Assembly (NCBI GenBank): GCA_963824225.1
Contig: CAWGOF010000002.1
Coordinates: forward strand, 682,001 to 746,000
Origin: CAWGOF01 sp963824225
GTDB taxonomy: Bacteria > Acidobacteriota > Polarisedimenticolia > Polarisedimenticolales > Polarisedimenticolaceae
Length of the DNA: 64,000 nt
Reading direction: 5' to 3'
Notes under the pieces: generated by a model
The model's database searches: none
Told to the model about the DNA's origin: nothing
Seen by the model: the letters and a program-made list of their open reading frames with translations, nothing else
Made by a program: the position numbers and the translations under genes
In this document: piece after piece, positions 54,629 through 64,000 of the stretch
How positions within the stretch are numbered: the stretch's first letter is position 1
Layout: each line of letters opens with the position of its first letter

Positions 54629-56081
54629 CTATTTGCCCTGGAGCGTTCGCTCCTGCTCGATCTGCAGCAGCATCTGCGGCGTGATGTCGCCCGTCGGATA
54701 GTCGCCCGAGAAGCACGCGTGGCACATGCGCTCGATCTCGGGTCGTCCCTCGCGCACGGCGGAAACGAGATCGTCGAGCTTCTGGTACACGACCGCATCG
54801 GCGTCGATCCACCGCGCGACGTCTTCGGCCGAGCGATCGCGGGCCACGAACTCACGCCGCGTGCTCATGTCGATGCCGTAGACGCACGGGTGGACGAGAG
54901 GCGGCGCCATCGACGCGAAGTACACCTTGGCCGCGCCGGCCGACCTCGCGAGGGCGACGATCTGCCGGCTCGTGTTGCCGCGCACGATCGAATCGTCGAC
55001 GAGCAGCACGGCCTGCCCGCGGAACTCCTCCTCGATCGTGTTCAGCTTGCGACGGATCGAGGTGCGACGCTCGCCGTCGGCGGCCATGATGAACGTCCGG
55101 CCGACGTAGCGGTTCTTGACCAAGCCCTTCGCGATACGGCAGCCCGAGCTCGTCGGCGAGCGCCAACGCGGGCGTGCAGCCCGAGTCGGGCACCGGGATC
55201 ACGACCTCCGGGTCGAGGCCGGCCTCGCGCACGCGCCGCGCCATGCGCCGGCCCATGCGCAGCCTCGACGCGTGCACCGAGATGCCCTCGAGGTAGCAGT
55301 CGGGCCGCGCGAAGTACACGAACTCGAACACGCACGGGTGGTGGTGCGGCTCGGCCAGCGGCTCGACGTGGATCCGACCGGCCAGATCGATGAACAGCGC
55401 CTCGCCGGGCGGCCGCGGCGGCAGCGGCTCGTAGCCCATCGCGGTCAGAACGACGCTCTCCGATGCGACGGCCCAGGCGGTGCCGGACTCGTCGTCGCGC
55501 CGGCCGACGACGATCGGCTTGATCCCGTACGGATCACGGAACGCGAACAGGCCGTGCCCGGCGACGAACCCGACGACGCTGTACGCCCCGCGCACGCGCC
55601 GGTACACCTCCCGTACGCCCGCGTGGTACGCCTCGAGCGTGAACCCGTCTCCGCCGGCCTTGGCCATGCCGTCGGCAAACACGTTCAGCACGACCTCGAC
55701 GTCGCAGCCGGAGTACAGGTGGCGCAGGGCGTCGTGGGCCAGCTCGCCGCGCAGCTCGTCGTAGTTCGCGACGTTGCCGTTGTGGGCCATCACGATCCCG
55801 AACGGGAAGTTGACCGTGAACGGCTGTGCGTCCTCGCCGCCGCCCGAGCCGACCGTCGGGTAGCGCACGTGGCCCACGCCGACCGATCCGCGCAGCCGCT
55901 CCATGTTCGCCGCGGAGAAGATGTCGCGGACGAGCCCTTCGCCCTTCTTGATGTGGAACCGCGCCCCGTCGTACGTGATGATGCCCGCCGCATCCTGGCC
56001 GCGGTGCTGCACGGCGAGCAGTCCATCGTAGATCTCGTGGACCGCCGACTTCGAGCCGATCACCCCGACGAAGCCGCACAT
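54629..56081 (-). CDS. purF: Amidophosphoribosyltransferase, one frameshift
   Basis: About 483 residues once an extra G near 55126 is removed. The N-terminal nucleophile is Cys-2 (MCGFVGVIGSKSAVH), with glutamine-amidotransferase blocks AVQHRGQDAAGI, GHVRYPTVGSGGGEDAQPF and MAHNGNVANYDELRG. The phosphoribosyl part has VVIPVPDSGCTPALALADEL, then, after the frame change, VKNRYVGRTFIM and the PRPP loop VLLVDDSIVRGNTSRQIV. LGLPYREGL joins VKNRYVGRTF exactly as in intact homologues. First step of purine synthesis. ATG 56081 has GGAG nine bases upstream. Confidence 0.9.
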
Positions 56082-56178
56082 GGCGTGAGTCTCCGAGGAG
56101 AGCGGGTATGGTACCACTCAGGGCGTGGGAACCCTGGACCGGCGTCCGGCGTATCCTGAGGGCGAGGAGGGCCGGGGG

Positions 56179-56430
56179 ATGATCCGCACGCTCGAGTCGA
56201 TCAAGTTCCTGTTCATCGCGCCGTGCATCTTGGTTCTTCTGGTGGTCATCAACTGGATGAGCTCGCCGCACCATTGGTGGGTCCAGTGGCCGGCGCTCGG
56301 TCTCGGTATCGCCTGGTTCATCGCGCTGTTCCGCGTGCTGCGCGCGATCGCCGTCGTCGGCGGCCTCGCTGCGCTGGGGGCTTGGCTGGCCTCGAAGCAG
56401 GGTGCCTCGCGACCGCCGAACCAAGGCTGA
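56179..56430 (+). CDS. Small membrane protein (two helices)
   Basis: 83 residues: IKFLFIAPCILVLLVVINW and ALGLGIAWFIALFRVLRAIA with a hydrophobic GLAALGAWLA tail. It is of the 2TM-domain type, possibly inner membrane with both ends inside. ATG 56179 follows GGAGG, so the longer frame from GTG 56125 is rejected. Its stop is 8 bases from the next gene. Function unknown. Confidence 0.65.
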   Translation: MIRTLESIKFLFIAPCILVLLVVINWMSSPHHWWVQWPALGLGIAWFIALFRVLRAIAVVGGLAALGAWLASKQGASRPPNQG

Positions 56431-56438
56431 GGGGCAGC

Positions 56439-57140
56439 TTGATTTCGGCCGGCGCTCTGTGGCGAGGTCACGTCTTCCTCTTCGACAGAGAGCGTGAGCC
56501 CGTCACGTACGGAAGCGCTGCGGGCGCTCGCCTCCTGCTCATCGTCGTGGGACTCGAGGCCATCCGGCTCGTTCGACAACCGCTGCAGCTGTCGGTCCTG
56601 CCCCTCGGGCTAGAAGTCGCCATCTACCTGTTCCTGGCTCTGGCGTCGACTCGTGTCTTCGCCGGCGTCACGTGGGATCAGATCGGCTTCCGTCGCTGGG
56701 GACTGTGGAACGCCACCGAGAAGGCCTACTTCGTCGAAGTCCTGGTGCTCGTCAACGTCGTGTTCCTGATCCTGTTCGGCAGCCGGCTGCGTGCGGTCCT
56801 GAGCGACCCTTCGGTGCTGTCGAGCGTATTCGTTCCGTACCTGGTCTATGGCTTCTACCAGGAGGTGCTCTACCGAGGACTCCTGCAGACGGAGCTCGTG
56901 CGACGCTGGGGCGCGTGGGCCGGCATTCTCGTCAGCAACACGCTCTATGCCTTCGGGCCGCAGCACTACCAGTACTTCTCCTCGAAGCCGTCGATCGCGG
57001 TGCCGATGTTTGCCGCCATCTTTGCGATCGGCCTCGTTTTCGCGCTGGTGTTCCATCGCGCACGCAATCTGTGGATCGTGGCGGTGATGCATGGGTTCGG
57101 CAACGCGTACGCCGTCGGCGCTTTCGCTCGAGGTCGGTGA
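56439..57140 (+). CDS. CPBP family intramembrane metalloprotease
   Basis: 233 residues and about six helices. Motif 1 is GFYQEVLYRGLLQTELVRRW (Q-E-x-x-x-R where E-E-x-x-x-R is usual), motif 2 is FGPQHYQYF, and motif 3 contains MHGFGNAYAVGAF. Glu and His ligands of the protease are present, although the first Glu of motif 1 is replaced by Gln. Bacteriocin processing or prenyl-protein cleavage are the family's known roles. TTG 56439 with GAGGGG before it; no ATG is available in the frame before the first helix. Confidence 0.78.
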   Translation: MISAGALWRGHVFLFDREREPVTYGSAAGARLLLIVVGLEAIRLVRQPLQLSVLPLGLEVAIYLFLALASTRVFAGVTWDQIGFRRWGLWNATEKAYFVEVLVLVNVVFLILFGSRLRAVLSDPSVLSSVFVPYLVYGFYQEVLYRGLLQTELVRRWGAWAGILVSNTLYAFGPQHYQYFSSKPSIAVPMFAAIFAIGLVFALVFHRARNLWIVAVMHGFGNAYAVGAFARGR

Positions 57141-57156
57141 CCGCAGAGGAGCGCCG

Positions 57157-59247
57157 CTACGGACAGGGGTTCGCGTTCGGCCGGACGCTCCCCGCGCTGT
57201 CGGTCCCAAGGCTACTCTCGCCGCCGAATACTCCGGTGGTCAGGAAGAACGCACTCTTGCCGGGCAGCGGATCGTCGCCATCAAACGCCCACGGGTCGGT
57301 CAGCCCACATTGCCGACTGGCGAGCAGGTTTGAGCCTGGCAACTGCGTGTACGGGCCGCCGGTCCGAAGGACGCCGAGATCCCCACGGTACGAGTTCCAT
57401 GAAGTGAAGCCTGCCTCCTGCTGCCACTCCACGTAATCAGGCTGGTGAAACAGGGTGTAGATGATCCCATCGTCGAGATCGCAGAAGTCGCCCTCGACGT
57501 CGTGATCCAGATCCGTCTGTGACGGATTGTAGTCGAAGACGCAGTTGTCGCAGACGTCTCCGGACTTGTCACCGTCGAAGTCGTCCTGGAACGGATTGTA
57601 GTCGCCGGGGCAGTTGTCGCACGGATCGCCGCGGGAGTCGAGGTCCGGATCGCTCTGACTCGGGTTCTTGACGAACACACAGTTGTCGCAGGAGTTGCCG
57701 TTCCCATCGGCGTCCGTGTCGAGTTGCGCGGGGTTGACGACCTGGCGACAGTTGTCGCACCGGTTGTGGACGGAGTCCCCGTCTGTGTCCTCGCCCAGCG
57801 CGTCGTCGTCGATCAACTCGTTGCAGTCGTCATCGATCGCGTTGCAACTCTCGACGCCCCCCGGGTACACGAGACCGTTCGCGTCGTTGCAATCGTTGCA
57901 CGACGTGAACCCATCCAGATCCACGTCCACGCAGTTGCAGCCGACGCGGGCGAATCGAGCCCTCGGCAAGTCCCCCCAATTCCCGTACCAGACGATTCCG
58001 AACTGACTCCCGGTCCATGCGAGGTTGGGACCTGTGGATTCCGGAGAGGATGTCACCCGTAGATCGCCTCCGAGCCGGTTTCCCTCCGCATCGAAGCGCG
58101 CAAAGTAGACCTCCTGATGGTTGTCCCGCGTATCGGACCAAGCGACTGCGAACTCGGTTCCGGTCCACTCCAGCGCGGGGCTACTGCGATCGGCCGGGGC
58201 GTTCGTCCACCGGATGTCGCCGATCAGGGTCGATCCGGCCTCGCTCATCACCCGGAACCAGATCTCCTGGTTGCCCGTCACGTTGTCCAACCAGGCCAAG
58301 CCGTACTCGTGACCAGTCCAGGCAACCGTCGGGCGTTCCGCTATGCCTGCGGTCGCCGTGATGGGGACGCCTCCCGCCAGGATCTGTCCGTTCGGCCCGA
58401 CACGGGCGAAATAGAGGTTCCGAGGTTGGCAGCAGGAAGCGGACCACTCTTCCCAAAAGACACCGAACTCCGCTCCTGTCCACACGATGGTAGGCGACCC
58501 GGACAGGCCCGGAGTATTGGAGAGCCGAACATCGTTCTGCAGCTTATTCCCCTCGGGGCCGAGCGAGGTGAAGTAGATTTCTTCGCCTTCTTCGCGCTGA
58601 TCGGTCCACACCACGCCGTACTCGTGTCCGGACCATGTCATTCTCGCGAAGCGTTGTGTGTCGGGATCCGTCGTAACCTGGATGTTGGTTGCAATGACCG
58701 CTCCAGACGCGTCGAGTCGCGCGAAGAACAGGTCGGCGTTGTTGTCCCACAGGACACCGAACTCGGAGCCCGTCCAAACGACGGAAGCATGTTGAGGGAT
58801 GTAACCGAGCGGCATGGCCGCGACGAGCGTCTCGTTCCCGATCCGCTTGCCCTGGGAGTCGACCCGCGCAAAATACACTCCTACGGCTCCGGTTCGCTGA
58901 TCGCACCATGCGATGCCGAATGCGGTTCCATCCCACGTCATCGACGGGTTTAACGCGCGCGATCCCGGGTCGCTGACCGGTGTGACACCAAGGACGACTT
59001 CCGCTGCATCACAGGTCCCGTCACATACGGGGTCGTTGTCGGTCTCCTGGTCGCAATCGTTGTCGACACCGTCGCACAGCTCGAGCGCATTCGGGTAAAC
59101 TGCGGGGTCGGCGTCGTTGCAATCCCCGTTCTCGAAATGGACGCCGTCGCCATCGAGGTCCGCCGCCACAGCGACCCCCGGCGCGAGGATCGTCAGAACC
59201 AACGGAAGCAACGGCCAAATCCGACGAGATAGGTTCATCCGTCGCAT
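57157..59247 (-). CDS. Secreted metal-binding repeat protein (metal-binding motif, WTG repeats, thrombospondin type 3)
   Basis: 696 residues. Signal peptide (LLPLVLTILAPGVAVAA). The putative metal-binding motif DLDGDGVHFENGDCNDADP is followed by an array of roughly 50-residue repeats with W-T-G-x-E-F-G-x-x-W (VVWTGSEFGVLWDNN, IVWTGAEFGVFWEEW and five others), probably a seven-bladed propeller. A second metal-binding motif (DVDLDGFTSCNDCNDAN) precedes thrombospondin type 3 calcium repeats (DTDADGNGNSCDNCVFVKNP and similar). The C-terminal domain ends SLGTDSAGSVRPNANPCP, a tail common in secreted proteins of Acidobacteriota and Myxococcota-like genomes. ATG 59247 follows a G-run; TATACT 59264-59269 is a possible -10. 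Confidence 0.82.
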   Translation of the reverse strand: MRRMNLSRRIWPLLPLVLTILAPGVAVAADLDGDGVHFENGDCNDADPAVYPNALELCDGVDNDCDQETDNDPVCDGTCDAAEVVLGVTPVSDPGSRALNPSMTWDGTAFGIAWCDQRTGAVGVYFARVDSQGKRIGNETLVAAMPLGYIPQHASVVWTGSEFGVLWDNNADLFFARLDASGAVIATNIQVTTDPDTQRFARMTWSGHEYGVVWTDQREEGEEIYFTSLGPEGNKLQNDVRLSNTPGLSGSPTIVWTGAEFGVFWEEWSASCCQPRNLYFARVGPNGQILAGGVPITATAGIAERPTVAWTGHEYGLAWLDNVTGNQEIWFRVMSEAGSTLIGDIRWTNAPADRSSPALEWTGTEFAVAWSDTRDNHQEVYFARFDAEGNRLGGDLRVTSSPESTGPNLAWTGSQFGIVWYGNWGDLPRARFARVGCNCVDVDLDGFTSCNDCNDANGLVYPGGVESCNAIDDDCNELIDDDALGEDTDGDSVHNRCDNCRQVVNPAQLDTDADGNGNSCDNCVFVKNPSQSDPDLDSRGDPCDNCPGDYNPFQDDFDGDKSGDVCDNCVFDYNPSQTDLDHDVEGDFCDLDDGIIYTLFHQPDYVEWQQEAGFTSWNSYRGDLGVLRTGGPYTQLPGSNLLASRQCGLTDPWAFDGDDPLPGKSAFFLTTGVFGGESSLGTDSAGSVRPNANPCP

Positions 59248-59263
59248 GCCCCCCGATGCCGGG

Positions 59264-59269
59264 AGTATA
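59264..59269 (-). promoter_or_regulatory. -10 element of the secreted repeat protein gene
   Basis: TATACT, 16 bases before ATG 59247. Confidence 0.4.
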
Positions 59270-59350
59270 CGGTGGTTTTCCCTGGTTTGACCGGCTCCAG
59301 CCCGCCGTCCTAAGATGCGGCCGTCGCTCGCGCGATAGGAGCAGGCGCCC

Positions 59351-60485
<1,135 letters not shown>

Positions 60486-60494
60486 GCCGCTGCC

Positions 60495-61326
60495 GTGTCC
60501 CGCGTGCGCATCGGCTCGGTCGACTACCTGAACGCGCGGCCGCTCGTCTGGGGCATCGAGCGCGGTCTCGGCGGCGAACGGATCGCGCTCTCGCACCACG
60601 TGCCGTCCGAGCTATCGCAGCGCCTCGCTGCGGGCGACCTCGACGTCGGCCTGCTCCCGGTGGTCGACCTCGCGCGCATTCCGGACCTCGAGATCGTCCC
60701 GGGTCTCGGGATCACGACGCGCGGACCCGCACGCTCGGTGCTGCTCGTCTCGCGCTGCCCGGTCGAATCGATCCGCTCGCTCGCGCTCGATCCCGAATCG
60801 CGGACGAGCAACGTCCTGGTCCGCGTGCTCCTAGCCGACGTCTGGCGCGTGCGCCCGGCGGTGGTCGATGGGTGCGATCCCGGACGCCGACGCCGTCGTG
60901 CGCATCGGCGACAAGGCGCTGTTCGAGCCGCCGTCTCCGGACGCGACCGTGATCGACCTCGGCGAGGCCTGGACCGCGACGACCGGACTGCCGTTCGTCT
61001 TCGCCGCGTGGGCTGGGCGAGCGGGCGTGATCGATCGCGAGCTCTACGGCGTGCTCCACGCCTCGCGGCGCGAGGGGACGCGGTCGATCGACGCGATCGC
61101 CGAGGCCTACACCTGGCGTGGACGACGCGATCCCGAGCTGTGCCGGCGGTATCTGCGCGAGAACATCCAGCACCGGCTCGGTGCGGCCGAGCTCGACGCG
61201 ATCCGACGGTTCTTCCGCTCGGCCGTGCGCCTCGGACTCGTGGAGCGAGCGCCGGTGTTGCGCCTGGCGCTGACGCGCTGGACCGAGTGTCACGAGACGG
61301 CGAGCCGCCTGGGAACGGGTGGATGA
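60495..61326 (+). CDS. mqnA: Chorismate dehydratase, one frameshift
   Basis: About 276 residues. RVRIGSVDYLNARPLVWGIE is the family opening, VPSELSQRLAAGDLDVGLLP the substrate pocket strand and VDLARIPDLEIVPGLGITT the next. The frame changes at about 60868 (one extra G): WRVRPAVVD continues as GAIPDADAVVRIGDKALFEP and TATTGLPFVFAAWAGRAGV. Makes 3-enolpyruvylbenzoate for the futalosine pathway. GTG 60495 is ten bases after the mqnE stop. Its stop overlaps the mqnC start by ATGA. Confidence 0.85.
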
Positions 61327-62409
61327 CGAACGATCGACGCCCGGCTCTCGATGCCGCCGCCGACGCCGTGCTTGCGGGTGCGCGCATCGGCCCCGACGAG
61401 GCGCTCCTGCTGCTCGAGCACGAGCGGCTGACCACGCTCGGTGCACTCGCCGACGTCGTGCGCCGGCGCAAGCACGCGGACGGCGTCGTCACCTACATCG
61501 TCGACCGCAACGTCAACTACACGAACGTGTGCAACGCGTTCTGCACGTTCTGCGCGTTCTACCGGCCGCCGCACCACGCCGAAGGGTACGTCCTGCCGGT
61601 CGAGGAGATCGAGCGCAAGATCCGCGAGACCTACGACCTCGGCGGCAAGCAGATCCTGCTCCAGGGGGGCCACAACCCCGATCTGCGCATCGAGTGGTAC
61701 GAGGACCTGTTCCGCCGCCTCAAGACGTCGTTTCCCGACCTGTGGCTCCATGCGCTGTCGCCGCCCGAGATCGTCCACATCTACCGCTCGTCGCGCCTCC
61801 CGCTCCCCGAGGCGCTCGCGCGTCTCCGTGCGGCGGGACTCGACTCGGTGCCCGGCGGTGGCGCCGAGATCCTCGTCGACCGCGTCCGGCGAGCGCTCGC
61901 GACGCAACAAGTGCTCGGCCGACGAGTGGCTCGGCGTGATGGAGGAGGCCCACCGCCAGGGCCTGCGCTCGACGGCGACGATGATGTTCGGCCACATCGA
62001 GACGCGCGCGGATCGGATCGAGCATCTCGTGCGCCTGCGCGACCTGCAGGACCGCACGGGCGGGTTCACCGCGTTCATCGGCTGGACGTTCCAGGCCGAG
62101 AACACCGAGCTCGGCGGCAACGAGGTCACGACCGCCGAGTACCTGCGGACGCTGGCCGTGGCCCGCGTGTTCCTCGACAACATCGACAACGTCCAGGCGT
62201 CGTGGGTCACGCAGGGACCGAAGGTCGGTGCGGCATCCCTGGCGTTCGGCGTGAACGACATGGGCAGCACGATGATCGAGGAGAACGTCGTGTCGGCCGC
62301 GGGCACGGTGCACGCGATGGACGAGCCCGCGATCGTCGCGGCGATCCAGGACGCGGGCCTCGTCGCCATGCGCCGCAACATGCGCTACGAGCGGATCGGC
62401 CTGGCCTAG
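61323..62409 (+). CDS. mqnC: Cyclic dehypoxanthinyl futalosine synthase, one frameshift
   Basis: About 361 residues. Radical-SAM cluster in NYTNVCNAFCTFCAFYRPP, then HHAEGYVLPVEEIERKIRET, QILLQGGHNPDLRIEWYEDL and SVPGGGAEILVDRVRR. After one extra C near 61903 the frame continues NKCSADEWLGVMEEAHRQGL, MMFGHIETRADRIEHLVRLR and GGFTAFIGWTFQAENTELGG. Closes the ring of dehypoxanthinyl futalosine in menaquinone synthesis. ATG 61323 overlaps the mqnA stop. Its TAG stop shares three bases (CTAG) with the stop of the convergent gene. Confidence 0.87.
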
Positions 62410-64000
62410 CTCGCCTCGCCCACCGTGGCCTCGAACGCCTGCGCCTCGCGCTCGCGGTACCACTCGGCGACGCGCTCCTTGGGCATCGGCCGGCTGAAGA
62501 AGTACCCCTGGCCGTAGTCGCAGCCCAGGCGCTTCAGCTCTTCCCACACCTGCCGGCTCTGCACGCCCTCGGCGACGACGTGCAGCCCGAGGTTGTGCGC
62601 CAGCTCGATCGTCGAGCGCACGATCTTGCTGTCCTCGGGGCGCCGGTCCATCTCCTCGACGAACGAGCGGTCGATCTTCAGCTCCTCGGCCGGGAGGTTG
62701 CGGAGGTAGCCGAGCGACGAATAGCCCGTGCCGAAATCGTCGATCGAGATCGTGACGCCCAGCTCGTGGAGCTCGGTCAGGACCTCCTTGGCCCGGACCG
62801 GGTCCTCCATGATCACGCTCTCCGTGATCTCGAGCGTCAGCGTCCCGCGCGGCTGACCCGTGGCGCCGAGCAGGTCGTTGAGCGTCTTGGGCAGATCCTC
62901 GTCGAGCAGGTTGCGCGCGGACAGGTTGATCGACAGCGGCAGCTCGATCCCCTGGCGGCGCCACTCCGCGCACTGCTTGAGCGCGGTATCCATGACCCAG
63001 CGCGTCAGCGGCCGGATCAGCCCGCTGTGCTCGGCGAGACCGATGAACTCGTCCGGCGGGATGTCCCCGTGCGCGGGATGGCGCCAGCGCGCGAGCGCCT
63101 CGACGCCCGCGGCGCGCCCGCTGCGAGCCGAGATCTTGGGCTGGTAGTGCAGCGACAGCTCGCCGTCCTGGATCGCCCGACGCAGATCGCTCGTCAGGGC
63201 CAGCAGACGGATGCTCGTGAAATCCTGGTCCGGGTCGTAGAGCGCCATGCCCGTGCGCTCGCGCTTGGCCACGTACATCGCCACGTCGGCGCGGCGCACG
63301 AGCACCGCGGACGTGTTGCCGTGCTCGGGGTACATCGTGATCCCGACGCTCGTCTCGACCTGCAGCGACAGCCCCTCGACCTGGAACGGCTCCTCGAGCG
63401 ATTGGATCAGCGCCCGCGCGAGCTGCCGCGCCTTCTCGAGCCCAGTGGCCGGAAGGAGCACGGCGAACTCGTCGCCGCCCAGACGGGCGATCGTGTCCGA
63501 CTCGCGGATCGAGCCCTCGAGCCGGCGGGCGATCTTGCGCAGCAGCAGGTCGCCGACGTGATGCCCCAGCGTGTCGTTGATCTCCTTGAACCGGTCGAGG
63601 TCGAGCAGCAGGAACGCGACGGACCACGACTGTCGCCGCGCGGCGACCAGGGCCTCCTCGATCCGCTCCTGCAGGAGGTTCCGGTTCGGCAGGTCGGTGA
63701 GCACGTCGTGCGTCGCCTGGTACCGCAGCGCCTCCTGCTGGGCCTTGCGCTCCGTGATGTCGCGCAGGAACATCACGCGACGTCGCGCGCCCTCGGCGAC
63801 GATCCACGTCACGGCCAGCTCGATCGGGAATCGCCGTCCGTCGGCCGAGCGTCCGTCCGTCTCGTACAGCGCCCGGTGGCTCCGGGGGTCCGCGGGCCCG
63901 CGGGCCCGCGTCTCGGCGTGGGGCAGCTTGATGAACTCGGTGATGTTCCGGCCGAGCGCCTGCTCCTCGGTGCAGCCGAACATCTTCTGGGCCACGTGGT
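62406..64000 (-). CDS. PAS - GGDEF - EAL protein, N-terminus cut by window end
   Basis: About 530 residues visible, open to base 64000. A PAS domain ends in FPIELAVTWIVAEGARRRVM and LRDITERKAQQEALR. GGDEF has HDVLTDLPNRNLLQERI and RLGGDEFAVLLPATG, with the intact GGDEF signature. EAL has ISARSGRAAGVEALARWRHP, LEITESVIMEDPVRAKEVLT, ISIDDFGTGYSSLGYL and KIDRSFVEEM, with all metal and catalytic acidic residues present. Both cyclic-di-GMP synthesis and breakdown are possible. The PAS part may sense a ligand. The start lies outside the window, upstream of the PAS piece MAQKMFGCTEEQALGRNITE. Confidence 0.9.
   Translation of the reverse strand, partial: HVAQKMFGCTEEQALGRNITEFIKLPHAETRARGPADPRSHRALYETDGRSADGRRFPIELAVTWIVAEGARRRVMFLRDITERKAQQEALRYQATHDVLTDLPNRNLLQERIEEALVAARRQSWSVAFLLLDLDRFKEINDTLGHHVGDLLLRKIARRLEGSIRESDTIARLGGDEFAVLLPATGLEKARQLARALIQSLEEPFQVEGLSLQVETSVGITMYPEHGNTSAVLVRRADVAMYVAKRERTGMALYDPDQDFTSIRLLALTSDLRRAIQDGELSLHYQPKISARSGRAAGVEALARWRHPAHGDIPPDEFIGLAEHSGLIRPLTRWVMDTALKQCAEWRRQGIELPLSINLSARNLLDEDLPKTLNDLLGATGQPRGTLTLEITESVIMEDPVRAKEVLTELHELGVTISIDDFGTGYSSLGYLRNLPAEELKIDRSFVEEMDRRPEDSKIVRSTIELAHNLGLHVVAEGVQSRQVWEELKRLGCDYGQGYFFSRPMPKERVAEWYREREAQAFEATVGEAS

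Overview
The window is about 70% G+C and gene-dense on both strands. It carries no rRNA, tRNA, CRISPR array or insertion sequence that I can recognise. The gene set suggests an environmental Gram-negative-like bacterium: lipoprotein signals, a MltD-type lytic transglycosylase, two L,D-transpeptidase-fold proteins, futalosine-route menaquinone genes (mqnE-mqnA-mqnC), a 2-oxoglutarate:ferredoxin oxidoreductase, an unusually long ThyX, a pseudokinase fused to a sigma-54 activator, and a secreted protein with putative metal-binding motifs and thrombospondin type 3 repeats. This mix fits lineages such as Acidobacteriota, Myxococcota and Eisenbacteria-like phyla. The phylum cannot be settled from sequence reading alone.

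Layout. 0-2.6 kb: end of an amidohydrolase facing a hybrid histidine kinase. 2.6-4.6 kb: a patch of small secreted, membrane or broken genes with lower G+C. 4.6-14.8 kb: a long minus-strand series (oligopeptide-type binding protein, hybrid kinase, AtuA pair, enoyl-CoA hydratase, DusB, M24 peptidase, sulfatase-fold protein). 15.1-21.1 kb: RNase E/G, SirB1-like protein and korAB. 21.1-26.1 kb: M14 acylase, HprK-like kinase, GCS2-type glutamate-cysteine ligase and M20 peptidase. 26.1-27.6 kb: a second lower-G+C patch with two exported unknowns. 27.7-31.8 kb: pgi divergent from an unknown protein and a GIY-YIG protein. 31.7-36.6 kb: DoxX, two L,D-transpeptidase-fold proteins, and a PhzF / HAD / pterin dehydratase operon. 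36.6-40.4 kb: a 1,256-residue sigma-54 activator. 40.4-49.4 kb: NTF2-like, HD, methyltransferase, RibD reductase, endonuclease III, rhodanese-methyltransferase, MoaA, LOG protein, a 57-residue ORF, a lytic transglycosylase and a CinA-like domain. 49.4-56.1 kb: thyX-cvpA, two secreted proteins, Uma2 and purF. 56.2-64.0 kb: two membrane proteins, the secreted repeat protein, the mqn cluster and a GGDEF-EAL protein cut by the window end.

Three cross-cutting signals stand out. (i) Eight or nine genes that head transcription units have a -10-like hexamer only 6-8 nt before the start codon and no Shine-Dalgarno, which is the layout of leaderless mRNAs. Other genes keep a normal leader with GGAGG. 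(ii) About 18 single-base frameshifts interrupt otherwise well conserved genes. Nearly all are one extra base, and about eleven of them fall between 59.8 and 61.9 kb in the menaquinone genes. Residual long-read error is the simplest explanation. (iii) The best promoter in the window (TTGACA, 17 bp, TATCGT) drives the 57-residue ORF at 46.4-46.5 kb, which looks like a RiPP leader peptide. This is the best candidate here for something undescribed, although no modifying enzyme sits beside it.

Long open frames antisense to real genes are common at this G+C content and were left out. Domain calls come from reading motifs, not from searches. Residue positions are approximate.
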